Shown here: positions 15,071-23,950 of the stretch, in pieces
Position numbering within the stretch: the stretch's first letter is position 1
How the letters are laid out: each line of letters starts with the position of its first letter
Origin: SIG480 sp045537045
GTDB lineage: Bacteria > Bacillota > Clostridia > Oscillospirales > JAAYXM01
Direction of reading: 5' to 3'
Length of the DNA: 31,505 bases
Assembly: GCA_045537045.1 (NCBI GenBank)
Contig: JAZSOS010000035.1
Coordinates: forward strand, 1 to 31,505
Notes under the pieces: generated by a model
What the model was told of the DNA's origin: nothing
Databases searched by the model: none
The model's input: only the letters and a program-made list of their open reading frames with translations
Made by a program: the position numbers and the translations under genes

Positions 15071-16279
15071 TCACCTCACAATCAGCTTTTCATATTCTTG
15101 AATTAAAATGTCGGTATATGTTTCAACGCTCAGAATATTGTCCTTCTCATTTTTGCAATTTTCGCAAAGCCTGTTGTAGTAGTCCTCATTTTCTATGGTT
15201 TCTTTTATCGTCAGCGCAATTTCTTCGGGCGTGGGAACATTTACAAGCGTTCCTGTAACACCGTCTTTTACAAGCTCTGCCATTCCACCACTGTTCATCG
15301 TAACAACGGGAACACCCATAGAATGTGCTTCGAGAATGGAAAGCGGGCAGTTTTCGTAACATACAGACGGCAAAAGAAGAACCTTTGCGTTTCTCATAAG
15401 CTCTGTCAGCTTTTCACCCGTGAGAAAACCCTCAAGCTCGACATTGGGAATGTTTTTGAGAATATCCTCATCAGGACCGCTTCCCGCTACCTTAAAAGTG
15501 TATTCCGGCAAAAGAAGCGCTGTTTCAGCAATATACCGGGTGCCTTTTTCCTTGGAAAGCCTGCCTACGAACACGATGTAGTCTTTTTCCTTTCGGTCAG
15601 CAGGTGGAAAAGCCTCTTTGTTTATAAAATTATGTATTGTTTTGGTTTTCCCTTTGTAATACTTCTTTGCCGCGAGAAGCTTACCCTCAAGGAAATTGCT
15701 CGGGCAGACAAATAAATCAACCTTTTTGTAAGTGCGAAGCCACGAATAGAGCTTTGCTTCAACAACGCCTAAAATGCTCTTGACGGTCGAACCGTGAATG
15801 CATTTGTTTCTTATACAGTTTATATATGATCCCTTAGCGCATTTTTCGCAAGGGCAGTTTTTGTCAAAGTTGTAAAGAAGGTGATTAGGACAAATCATCT
15901 GGTAGTCATGCACGGTCTGAACAAGCGGCACACCCTTTTTCTTGATTCCGTAAATTATAGAGGGTGTAAGCTGGAAGTTTATGTTGTTCATGTGGACTAT
16001 ATCAGGCTTAAAATCGTCTATAACCTGCATAATTTTTCTCTTTGCTTCAAGTGAAAATATTATCTTAAAGGGATAGAGAAATCTCCCCATTCCGTTTGAG
16101 TGAAAATCCATATTCTGCGTATACTTTCCCGCAGAGTTTCCAACCGTATTCTTCTCATCATACATTCCGAAATATTCAACCTCGTGCCCCATCTTTTGAA
16201 GATGTTCACCAAGAGACAGCATATAGCTTTCGCTCCCACCGCGGGGATACAGGAACTTATTTACTATCAGAATTTTCAT
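15071..16279 (-). CDS. Family 4 glycosyltransferase with a Cys-rich insert
   Basis: GT-B fold transferase using a nucleotide sugar; 402 residues. The N-terminus KILIVNKFLYPRGGSE carries the glycine loop. The donor-side half has VFVGRLSKEKGT and the ExE-type motif in ENCPLSILEAHSMGVPVV. Between the domains is a Cys cluster (about residues 125-155: CPNH, CPCEKC, INCIRNKC) seen in a subgroup of GT4 enzymes and possibly metal-binding. The start is ATG 16279, overlapping the wzy stop as ATGA, so translation is probably coupled. A longer frame to 16324 lacks support. Sugar specificity unknown. Confidence 0.9.
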   Translation of the reverse strand: MKILIVNKFLYPRGGSESYMLSLGEHLQKMGHEVEYFGMYDEKNTVGNSAGKYTQNMDFHSNGMGRFLYPFKIIFSLEAKRKIMQVIDDFKPDIVHMNNINFQLTPSIIYGIKKKGVPLVQTVHDYQMICPNHLLYNFDKNCPCEKCAKGSYINCIRNKCIHGSTVKSILGVVEAKLYSWLRTYKKVDLFVCPSNFLEGKLLAAKKYYKGKTKTIHNFINKEAFPPADRKEKDYIVFVGRLSKEKGTRYIAETALLLPEYTFKVAGSGPDEDILKNIPNVELEGFLTGEKLTELMRNAKVLLLPSVCYENCPLSILEAHSMGVPVVTMNSGGMAELVKDGVTGTLVNVPTPEEIALTIKETIENEDYYNRLCENCKNEKDNILSVETYTDILIQEYEKLIVR

Positions 16280-17580
16280 AACAACGAGCCACTTTCCTCT
16301 TTTCTGTTTTCCTCCGAAACGCAACCGAACAATCCAAGCTCGGTATCCCGAACATTTTGTTCAAAGCTGTTTCCCATCATCAGTATTGCCAGAACACCTG
16401 TGAGCAACGGATAGTTCATGGTATTATCCGTCGAGGATACAATTATAAGATAAATGGTAAGCATAAATGTAACAATGGCATTTTCCACGTTACCCCGCCG
16501 TCCAAAATACCACACGCGAACAAGAGTCATCGACACAAGCCATATAATATATCCCCAGAAGCCAAGATCAATGAAATGCTGGAGAAAATCGTTATGAATA
16601 GAAGCAACGCCGATATTCATAAACGTATTTAGCTGGTATGTAAGAAAGCCTATCCCATTCCCTGCAAAGCTTGGACTGAACTCATAAAAATCATCCACGG
16701 CATTATAGATCCCAACACGGCCGCTTGTGTTTATGCCTGCTTTTTCGAGAAGTTCAAAGGCATCTCCTTTTATAAGAGCAATATAGCCTATAAGAACAAG
16801 GATCACAGCAAGCGTAAGCAAAGTGACAAGTCTGCTCGCTGTTTTTTTGTTGTACCGCGCAATGAATTTTAAGAGATATCCGAAAACAAGGGCAATCGCA
16901 ATTGCGATAATTGCAATTCTCTTGAATGCAGATAAGAAGCAAAATACGCTTAAAAACAGCAAAATGAAGTATACTATATCTTTCCTTGGTTTAAAAAGCA
17001 TATAAATGAGATATGCACCAAGACAGAATGCAAGCTCGTGAATTTCCGCCTGAACAATAATATCTCCCGTTACGTCTGCAAAGGTGGTTACAAGAGTTAT
17101 GAATTCTGAAAAGTAATTTCCAAGGCCGTTTTCTGCGATAACCGTAATAATCATAAGTATGTTCGCAATGAGAATAGCCAAAAGGTTGTACCATATGCCG
17201 CGTCCTCCAAAGATATAGAGCATTGCACCTGCCGCCAACGCAAAGGACAGCATATTCATATATACAAACGAGCTTGAAAGCCCTCTGGAAATAACGCTGA
17301 CATCCACCGTCTCCATGAACCATATAAACAGCGAAACCGCCGTAGTGACGGCAAGAGGAATGCTGTAAATGCACGCCTCGCGAAAAGCCGTAAAGCCCCT
17401 TGCAATATTGGGTTTGTACAGAAAAAGCAGTGCTGCGGAAAAGAAAAGAACAAGGGCAAACGCGTGGCGGTATGTAACGTGCAGTCCTAAATCAATGTAT
17501 TCATTTAGAAAATAATACATCATCACAGCTACAACCATAAAGTAAAATACTTTCGCTTTTTGGAGAATTTTACTTTCCAC
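16276..17580 (-). CDS. wzy: Wzy-like polysaccharide polymerase (O-antigen ligase/polymerase family)
   Basis: Polytopic membrane protein predicted to polymerise undecaprenyl-linked repeat units on the outer membrane face. 434 residues with about ten to twelve hydrophobic helices. The large external loop has the family's SGRVGIYNAV, GNGIGF and HNDFLQHFIDLGFWGYI elements, including the H-N-D-F-L motif of Wzy/WaaL proteins. The start is GTG with AGGGGG about 9 bases upstream. It lies between the Wzz-like genes and a GT4 gene, which fits a Wzx/Wzy-dependent route. Sequence similarity in this family is weak, so polymerase rather than ligase is judged from context, since the Wzz-like proteins are next door. 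Confidence 0.83.
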   Translation of the reverse strand: MESKILQKAKVFYFMVVAVMMYYFLNEYIDLGLHVTYRHAFALVLFFSAALLFLYKPNIARGFTAFREACIYSIPLAVTTAVSLFIWFMETVDVSVISRGLSSSFVYMNMLSFALAAGAMLYIFGGRGIWYNLLAILIANILMIITVIAENGLGNYFSEFITLVTTFADVTGDIIVQAEIHELAFCLGAYLIYMLFKPRKDIVYFILLFLSVFCFLSAFKRIAIIAIAIALVFGYLLKFIARYNKKTASRLVTLLTLAVILVLIGYIALIKGDAFELLEKAGINTSGRVGIYNAVDDFYEFSPSFAGNGIGFLTYQLNTFMNIGVASIHNDFLQHFIDLGFWGYIIWLVSMTLVRVWYFGRRGNVENAIVTFMLTIYLIIVSSTDNTMNYPLLTGVLAILMMGNSFEQNVRDTELGLFGCVSEENRKEESGSLL

Positions 17581-17614
17581 GCATCTGTTCCCCCTTTCTC
17601 TCTAAAAACTGTAA

Positions 17615-19480
17615 TTACAATGAGCTTTTTTCCCTAAGGTCAGAAGTATAGCTCTTCTTGCTTCCAATTGCTTCGGAAAGCAATTTTCTTGCCGTCTTGT
17701 TTTCTTTAAACGTTTCGGCAATACCAATCTTATACTCAATCGCGACGTTTCTGTTCTCTTCTCTTTCGTCAAGACGAAGCCTGAACAGCCTCATTATATC
17801 TTCAATGGTAATGTAATCTGACTCTTCCGTCAACATAACAAAGCTTCCGTTTCCGTTGTAAATATACTCGGTCTTTGATTTACCGAAGGTTTCTTTTATA
17901 TACGTTGTGAACATCTTTATAATCTCGTCGCCGACATCCCTTGAATATTCCGTGTTTATGTGTACCAAATTGGAAATGTCGACCAGACAGTATACAACGC
18001 CGTCGTCAAGAAGCTTTTTATCCTTGGACTTTAAGTATTTATCAAGGTATGCCCTGTTATTATATCCTGTGAGATGGTCTGTGTAGAAGATGTAATTTAT
18101 TATATCGCCTGCGCGTCCTAAAAGAATTGCTCCTCCGCAGCAAACAACCACAAGGAAGAAGAATGCAATTGCCGTATATAGCGGCACATTAACGCTTTCT
18201 CTTATAGATGCCGAAGACAACACCGAAATGTAGCTTGCACCCAGATATTTGTTATATTCGTCATTGGTTTTCATCGTTACGCCGTAAAGAGCGGTCAACT
18301 CGTCAAGAAGTGTGTTGATTTCTTTCTCGATATTCTCTCTCATAGCGGCATATTGAGGATTGCAAAGCTCCGTGCAGGTTTTGCCGGAGGTTTTGCACTG
18401 TTCTCCGCAATTGCCGGTACAATTTGTGAAAGTGTTTATTACATACGAACAATATGCAGAATCAATAATTGAATGCTCGCGGCTTTCTTTGTGGTCTCTC
18501 CAGCTGTAAATCAGCTCATCATATGTTACGGTCTGGTCACCTATGTACTCCTGAAGATTCCTTTCATGGAGATTGTCGAGAATGTACTCATATGAGATAT
18601 TGGTATTTCCGGAATCTCTCATTTTCTTGACATAAGCATCAATTACGGTGACAACATCTTCCACAATGCTCTGGTCCTTTGCATTGGAAATGTTGTTGTT
18701 GTCTATTCTTGTTGTATAGTCCGAAATAAGCACCGATTTGTTTTTCGTTATCTGATATTTATAAATCTTGGAGAAGAGGGATGAAACCTTTACCTGCCTT
18801 AAATAATTGAAATCATCGGCAAGCTCTGCAAACGAGACACCGGTCTCGGTTGATCTGTAATAGTTGTTCTGTTCCATTCTCTGATACAAGGTAGAAAGCG
18901 TATTCTCGATGCTCGTATCAATCAATTCCATCATCTCAATAAAATCATAGTCATTTTTATCGAGATTTTCAATGGTGTTGTTTGCAGGCGCAACGTTTAC
19001 ATACTTCTGACTGAAGCGTTCAAAATAAACATCCAGTGTCTCATCAAGTATTGTTCTGGCAAAATCCGGGCCCTCACCGCTCGTTGCCGCAAAAGAAACA
19101 ATGAATGTGCTGGGTTCATATATGTATTCTTCACCCTCTTCCAGCTTTGCCTCTTTCTGTGCCACCTTATCCTTGTCCTCAATAGGCGTTATATTTATTC
19201 TTGAAATAAGGCTGTCAACCGAATAAATACCCGTCAGTCCCATTTTGTCAACAACCTTTGACATCACCGCAGATGATTTTATTTCGTTTACATCCAGCTT
19301 ATCTCCGGTAGGTGCAAGGCCTTTTTCCGCCTGTTCGTCATTATAATGGATAACCTCTGACGCTATATATGAATTGGATTTTGAAAGCTTGAAATAAACA
19401 GCGTATGTAGCCACAAGGCAAAAAACTATTATCAGCGGCAGAAGTTTTTTTAAATATCTTAAAATCTGAAAACTTTTCAT
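17615..19480 (-). CDS. Wzz-like polysaccharide co-polymerase fused to a degenerate GGDEF domain
   Basis: 621 residues. Helix 1 (about 13-30), a long extracytoplasmic region (31-433), helix 2 (about 434-455), then a cytoplasmic GGDEF-like domain (466-615). This is chain-length regulator (Wzz/PCP) topology. The stretch after helix 1 (HYNDEQAEKGLAPTGDKLD) resembles the Wzz signature and recurs in the next gene. The GGDEF domain keeps YTDHLTGYNNRAYLD and DVGDEI, but the active-site loop is GNGSF (543-547). The I-site position reads KSKT, so neither synthesis nor canonical I-site binding of c-di-GMP is expected. Six cysteines cluster at 344, 354, 358, 362, 369 and 373 in the ectodomain. Start ATG with GGGAGG 8 bases upstream. 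It probably controls chain length and couples it to a cytoplasmic nucleotide or partner signal. Confidence 0.82.
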   Translation of the reverse strand: MKSFQILRYLKKLLPLIIVFCLVATYAVYFKLSKSNSYIASEVIHYNDEQAEKGLAPTGDKLDVNEIKSSAVMSKVVDKMGLTGIYSVDSLISRINITPIEDKDKVAQKEAKLEEGEEYIYEPSTFIVSFAATSGEGPDFARTILDETLDVYFERFSQKYVNVAPANNTIENLDKNDYDFIEMMELIDTSIENTLSTLYQRMEQNNYYRSTETGVSFAELADDFNYLRQVKVSSLFSKIYKYQITKNKSVLISDYTTRIDNNNISNAKDQSIVEDVVTVIDAYVKKMRDSGNTNISYEYILDNLHERNLQEYIGDQTVTYDELIYSWRDHKESREHSIIDSAYCSYVINTFTNCTGNCGEQCKTSGKTCTELCNPQYAAMRENIEKEINTLLDELTALYGVTMKTNDEYNKYLGASYISVLSSASIRESVNVPLYTAIAFFFLVVVCCGGAILLGRAGDIINYIFYTDHLTGYNNRAYLDKYLKSKDKKLLDDGVVYCLVDISNLVHINTEYSRDVGDEIIKMFTTYIKETFGKSKTEYIYNGNGSFVMLTEESDYITIEDIMRLFRLRLDEREENRNVAIEYKIGIAETFKENKTARKLLSEAIGSKKSYTSDLREKSSL

Positions 19481-19501
19481 TTTTATCCTCCCTCAGATAA
19501 T

Positions 19502-20857
19502 TTATGCCTTTTTAGGGAATTTCTTCGAAATGTGGCGAAGAATAAACGATACATACGCAAATGCCGCAAAAAGGATTAGTGTTTTCAACTCATTCATAAA
19601 CGAAATTCCGTAGATGGTTACTGCGATGCACTGGTTCATCCTATGACTCGAATATTCCCTGCCAGCATTTATTGCTTCTTTTTCAAAGCCTTTGATGCTG
19701 TTATAAATGGATTCTATAAGCGAATCCGCCGACGTATATAACCCAGCATCCGGTGTCTTTGCGGCTATCTTGTTTATTACAAGATTGTTGTCCATAATTT
19801 CCTTTTCATTGGACGCTACGTAATTACTGAAGTTGGTTGCCATAACAGACAGCTCATCAACACCGACTTTGGTTCTTCCCATGTAGTATTTACCGGACTG
19901 ATCCCACGTCGGAACGAGAACTATGCGGGTCATTTCTTCACTGTACATTTCAATTGCCTGATTGCAAAGGTTATAGGATGCACTGTTTTTCTGGCGGTCA
20001 AAATCAACGTTTTTATTCTGATACGACAGCCTGTCAATATACCCGTTCTTATCCCTTACCACACCGTTCTGCAGGATAAGCGACTTTAAATTCTGGTTTA
20101 TCTGTGTTTCGCGGAACTGATAAATCTTGCCTGCAATAGAATTGAAGGTGCTGTTATTTTCGGTCACAAAGCTCGGATTCTTTTCAGCCATACCGTACAG
20201 ATAATTAAGGATTGCGCCCGTTTCCTTGTCAAGATATGATACTATATCCATATATTCCATTTTTGCAAAATCCGGTTTTCCGTGTGATAAGCTGAAATTA
20301 TCCGTATATTTTTCTATGTAGTATTCCTTGTACGCAGCCGTTATCAGCTTGATAACATTTTCAGAATCCAGATGGTCTGTGTCCTTTGAAGCATGATATT
20401 CTACTGCAAACTCTGTGGAAATATGGTACTCTGCCTCTTCTCCGACACCGCCCTGCACACAAGGATAAACCACAAGGCAGTTCTTAAGTTCTTTTACCGT
20501 CACATCTTCAAGAGCACCTTTTTTTATAGCTCTGTCCACAACCTCATCACAGATAATTTCTGCCATATTATATCTGGTGCCGTTGGAATTGAGTGCCTGC
20601 GATGCTTCGGAATAGTTCAGTGAAATAATTGCATGAACAGACTTTTTAAGTTCAAAATGATTAAAAATTCCATATACCATCGTTGTAACAAAGCACACAA
20701 GGATTATCCACGCATTGAGATATTCTGCCGTCTTGAAAATCTGTGTTCGCTCTGCGCGATTCACATTTTTAGAACGAAAATATATCAGTATCCCCGATGC
20801 CAGAAACAATACGCCGACAATTAAAATGATTAATTTTTGAAGTATTGCAGTAAGCAT
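19502..20857 (-). CDS. Second Wzz-like membrane protein without a cytoplasmic output domain
   Basis: 451 residues, no family recognised directly. Two N-terminal helices (about 5-27 and 46-65), a large extracytoplasmic domain (66-415), and a C-terminal helix (about 416-440) with a short basic tail. Its ectodomain parallels that of the neighbouring Wzz-GGDEF protein. ISLNYSEASQALNSNGTRYN aligns with the post-helix signature. The DEVVDRAIKKGALEDV segment aligns with SAVMSKVVDKMGLTGI. Around 200-260 the spacing and charged/Tyr pattern match residues 178-240 of the other. The likely role is partner subunit in a heteromeric co-polymerase. Start ATG with AGGG about 9 bases upstream; 21 bases separate it from the next gene, implying co-expression. 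Function is inferred from topology and neighbour only. Confidence 0.7.
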   Translation of the reverse strand: MLTAILQKLIILIVGVLFLASGILIYFRSKNVNRAERTQIFKTAEYLNAWIILVCFVTTMVYGIFNHFELKKSVHAIISLNYSEASQALNSNGTRYNMAEIICDEVVDRAIKKGALEDVTVKELKNCLVVYPCVQGGVGEEAEYHISTEFAVEYHASKDTDHLDSENVIKLITAAYKEYYIEKYTDNFSLSHGKPDFAKMEYMDIVSYLDKETGAILNYLYGMAEKNPSFVTENNSTFNSIAGKIYQFRETQINQNLKSLILQNGVVRDKNGYIDRLSYQNKNVDFDRQKNSASYNLCNQAIEMYSEEMTRIVLVPTWDQSGKYYMGRTKVGVDELSVMATNFSNYVASNEKEIMDNNLVINKIAAKTPDAGLYTSADSLIESIYNSIKGFEKEAINAGREYSSHRMNQCIAVTIYGISFMNELKTLILFAAFAYVSFILRHISKKFPKKA

Positions 20858-20877
20858 TTTTCATATCCCTCACAAAA

Positions 20878-22110
20878 TTAAAATTTGTTGATATCAATTA
20901 CAACCAGCTCCGGCTGATTATTTATGCGAAAAACATTTAAATTTTCAAGTCCGCCACTTACGATGAGAGGTCTGCCAGCAACGTCGTATCTTCCGTAAAC
21001 AAAACTTCCGCCTCTTTCAGGGAAAAGTCCGTCCTCGTGCGTAAACAGTGGTCCGAGTACCGGCACGCGCATAAGCCCGCCATGGGTATGCCCGCAAACC
21101 ATTAAATCTCCCCAGAACTCAGGCTCAAACTCCTGGAAAATAAACGGCTCATGCACTGCGGTTATTTTGAGATTGTCCGTATTTTCGTAAATATAATCCG
21201 CGAAGGCCTTTTCCGAATATGACCAGAACGAGGACGGATTTGAGGTTAAAACTCCGTACACATCAACCGTCATGGTTTTTACCTTTATTGTGTCCTTTTC
21301 GTTTTTCAGAACCTTTATTCCGGTGCTTTCAAGCTTTTCTTCGAAAGAATCTTCGATTTTCAAAAGCGCAGTTTCATCGCGGTTACTCTCTTCAAAACCG
21401 AATTTTTGATCAAGCTCAGTTTGATTCAACGGAAAATCATAGATACTCTCTACCTCATTGTTGCCATATATATAATAAGAAGGAGCAATCTTTGCAAGCT
21501 CTCCGCTCAAATCCAGCGCATAATCAACATCATCCGCAGCTGAATCAACAATATCTCCAGTGCAGATTATTATATCGGGTTTCAATGCCTGAACGCGAGA
21601 GAGCAGCTTCTTGTTGTTTTCGCCGTAGGATGAGCTGTGAAGATCAGACAACTGAATAACGCGCACAGCACTGTCAACCTTCAAGCTGCTTACGTTGTAA
21701 AAAGTTTCCCTGAAATCACGGTTACCGATATAATTGCACATAACAACAATAATCGCTGTTGCAAAACAGACAAATATCATACCTATAACAAAGAATTTTG
21801 CAGCCCGTATGTTCTTTTTGATTTTAGTGTTTGCGCTTTTACGGGTTTTCTTTTTGGAGATTTTTATTCTTTTTTTGTAACCCATGATCGAATAAATGCA
21901 AAGCGACAGGGGTTCTTTACATTCTTTTTTAAATTTTTTGATGCTCTCAACGCCATGATAAGTTATTAATACCTGTTTTTCATCGGCATACTCAATCTCA
22001 AATGTATCCACCCAGGTATCATAGAACTCAGCCGACACCAGCTGCCCAAAAAACTCTTTCACTCTTTCCCTGTACATTTCCATTTCTTCAATATTTGTTC
22101 TGTTATCCAT
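20878..22110 (-). CDS. Membrane-anchored metallophosphoesterase with a DnaA domain I-like head
   Basis: 410 residues from ATG 22110 (AAGGG 10 bases upstream); longer frames would overlap the upstream gene. Residues about 8-83 resemble DnaA N-terminal domain I (FYDTWVDTFEIEYADEK, then a beta hairpin and helix). A basic stretch and one helix (about 103-127) follow, then an extracytoplasmic YkuE/YaeI-type calcineurin phosphoesterase domain with SDLH (D156, H158), TGDIVD (D186), HEP and CGHTHGG. The usual GNH(D/E) block reads GNNE, with Asn in place of the His. The substrate is unknown; lipid-linked phosphates or cell-surface phosphodiesters are possible. The position, 20 bases from the Wzz-like pair, suggests a role in polysaccharide export or lipid carrier recycling. 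Confidence 0.78.
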   Translation of the reverse strand: MDNRTNIEEMEMYRERVKEFFGQLVSAEFYDTWVDTFEIEYADEKQVLITYHGVESIKKFKKECKEPLSLCIYSIMGYKKRIKISKKKTRKSANTKIKKNIRAAKFFVIGMIFVCFATAIIVVMCNYIGNRDFRETFYNVSSLKVDSAVRVIQLSDLHSSSYGENNKKLLSRVQALKPDIIICTGDIVDSAADDVDYALDLSGELAKIAPSYYIYGNNEVESIYDFPLNQTELDQKFGFEESNRDETALLKIEDSFEEKLESTGIKVLKNEKDTIKVKTMTVDVYGVLTSNPSSFWSYSEKAFADYIYENTDNLKITAVHEPFIFQEFEPEFWGDLMVCGHTHGGLMRVPVLGPLFTHEDGLFPERGGSFVYGRYDVAGRPLIVSGGLENLNVFRINNQPELVVIDINKF

Positions 22111-22129
22111 ATTAAACAAACCCTTACTC

Positions 22130-23248
22130 TTATTTTTCATAAAGCCTGCAGGTAGCCTTGGCAACATCCTGCCAGCTGTATTTGTTTAAAATAAACTCAT
22201 CCACGCCATCCCTTAAGCTTTCCACAAGGCCACTGTCATCACACAAAGCCTGAAGCTTCTCGGTTAAATCGCCAATGTTTCCTTTTTTAAAATACATTGC
22301 CTTATTTTCTGCAACCGATGTGTTTTCCGGAATATCCGAACACAAAAGTGCATTCTTGTATGCAAGCGATTCCAAAAGGCACAGGGACATACCTTCAAGG
22401 TCTGACGGGAGTACCGTTATGTATGCATTTGAATATATCTCATCCAAAGCATCACCTGAAATAAACCCCGTAAAAATGATATTCGGGTTATCCTTGGCTT
22501 TTTCTTTGAGCATTCTCACATAATCGTCGGTATCGCTTGTATCTCCTGCAATAACAAGCTTTTTATCAGTTGTAACTGCGTTATATGCATCAATGAGATA
22601 GTGAACGCCTTTTTCAGCAGTCAGCCTTGATACAAGACATATATACCCATCTTTCCGGAGTCCGTATTTTTCTGTGATAAGTTTTGCATCCCGTCTTTGC
22701 GGACGGTTTATTCCGTTGTGAATAATCACCGTTTCACGGTTATATGTTTCTTTGAAATAATCATGTGCTGCCTGACTTAACACAATAACTTCATCTGCAT
22801 ATTTTGCAAGAACCTTTTCGCCGAATTTTATGTATTTGGAAGCAAATCCCTTGCCCCATTTTTCTCTCTGCCAGTCAAGACCGTGAACGGTGGCAACGCA
22901 TTTTTTACCAAAAAGCTTTGGGATCCACAGAGCCGCGCACGGCCCCTCCGCATGAAAATGAATAACATCATAATTCTTAAAGGAAGCCGCTATTGCTGCA
23001 GTGAAGGATGCTATCATTGCTGCAAAGCCGCGTACGTTCAGCGTCCATGCATTCTTTATTTCCACACCCTTATACATCCCGTCCTTCACGGTTCCCACAT
23101 ATTCGTTTTCAACCTTATCCGAAGAGCGGTTATAGCAGGTGACATCAATCCCCATTTCGACCAATATCGGGCATAGTGTTGTGAGAACGTTTTCAATTCC
23201 GCCGCGGCGGGACGGAACAACCTTGTGCCCAATCATAGCAACTTTCAT
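22130..23248 (-). CDS. Family 4 glycosyltransferase
   Basis: GT-B transferase of about 372 residues for repeat-unit assembly. N-terminus KVAMIGHKVVPSRRGGIENV with the glycine-rich acceptor loop; VHGLDWQREKW is typical of a rhamnosyl/galactosyl-type GT4 subgroup. The donor domain has LVSRLTAEKGVHYL and the E(x7)E motif in PSDLEGMSLCLLESLAY. The start is ATG 23248, preceded by a perfect GGAGGG; the longer TTG-started frame would place that ribosome site inside the gene. It follows the initiating sugar transferase by 21 bases, so it could add the second sugar, though that is inference from order. Confidence 0.9.
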   Translation of the reverse strand: MKVAMIGHKVVPSRRGGIENVLTTLCPILVEMGIDVTCYNRSSDKVENEYVGTVKDGMYKGVEIKNAWTLNVRGFAAMIASFTAAIAASFKNYDVIHFHAEGPCAALWIPKLFGKKCVATVHGLDWQREKWGKGFASKYIKFGEKVLAKYADEVIVLSQAAHDYFKETYNRETVIIHNGINRPQRRDAKLITEKYGLRKDGYICLVSRLTAEKGVHYLIDAYNAVTTDKKLVIAGDTSDTDDYVRMLKEKAKDNPNIIFTGFISGDALDEIYSNAYITVLPSDLEGMSLCLLESLAYKNALLCSDIPENTSVAENKAMYFKKGNIGDLTEKLQALCDDSGLVESLRDGVDEFILNKYSWQDVAKATCRLYEK

Positions 23249-23254
23249 TTTCTT

Positions 23255-23260
23255 CCCTCC
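23255..23260 (-). promoter_or_regulatory. Ribosome binding site fixing the GT4 start
   Basis: GGAGGG (read leftward) is 6 bases before ATG 23248 and inside the longer TTG-started frame, so the ATG is preferred. Confidence 0.85.
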
Positions 23261-23269
23261 GGATTCCAA

Positions 23270-23950
23270 TCACCTGCCGGTAGCTGTAAGCATAACTATC
23301 GGCGTTTTCAGCATTATTTTCAAATCATTGAGATATGTTCTTGTCTGTATGTATTCGATATCCATTTCTACCCATTCTTCAAACGGGATATCATTTCTGT
23401 TTTTTGAAATCTGCCATGTGCAGGTTATTCCGGGGGTTACAAGAAGCCTCAGTTTCTGATAATCTGTATAGAACTCCACCTCGCGCGGGAGGGGAGGTCT
23501 CGGTCCTACAAGCGTCATATCCCCCTTAAAAACATTAAAGAACTGCATCAGCTCATCAAGAGAAACTTTTCGCAGGAACTTTCCGACTCTCGTTATACGC
23601 GGATCTTCCTTCATTTTGAACACCGGGCCGTCCATTTCGTTGCACTTTGCCAGCTCTTCAATCATCTTATCAGCATTAGCCCGCATAGTCCTGAACTTAT
23701 ACATATAAAATTCTTTTCCGTGCCGCCCTACTCTTATCTGCTTGTAGAACGGACCGGCACTTGGGTCATCAATTACGATTATAACAGAAATAAGAATCAT
23801 CAACGGCAGGAAAAACAGCAAAATCAATGTTGCAAAAAAGATGTCGAAAAGTCTTTTCTTTTTCCAATACGAAGCATATGATTTTTCAATGATTGCCTCA
23901 AGCTTTTCTCTTGTTTTTGCATCCACCTTGTCCTGTTCAATATAAGGCAT
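23270..23950 (-). CDS. Initiating phosphoglycosyl transferase (bacterial sugar transferase, EpsL/PglC-like)
   Basis: Starts repeat-unit synthesis by moving a sugar-1-phosphate from a UDP-sugar to undecaprenyl phosphate. 226 residues, the small monotopic form. There is one N-terminal membrane segment (about 34-60, the re-entrant helix region), then YKFRTM, DPRITRVGKFLRK, the catalytic Asp-Glu dyad in SLDELMQFFNV (D132, E133) and LVGPRPPLPREV. Start ATG overlapping the deacetylase stop as TAATG. Its presence, together with Wzx and Wzy genes, shows that the operon can make a full lipid-linked repeat. The sugar is not deducible, though N-acetylated sugars are common for this family. Confidence 0.94.
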   Translation of the reverse strand: MPYIEQDKVDAKTREKLEAIIEKSYASYWKKKRLFDIFFATLILLFFLPLMILISVIIVIDDPSAGPFYKQIRVGRHGKEFYMYKFRTMRANADKMIEELAKCNEMDGPVFKMKEDPRITRVGKFLRKVSLDELMQFFNVFKGDMTLVGPRPPLPREVEFYTDYQKLRLLVTPGITCTWQISKNRNDIPFEEWVEMDIEYIQTRTYLNDLKIMLKTPIVMLTATGR

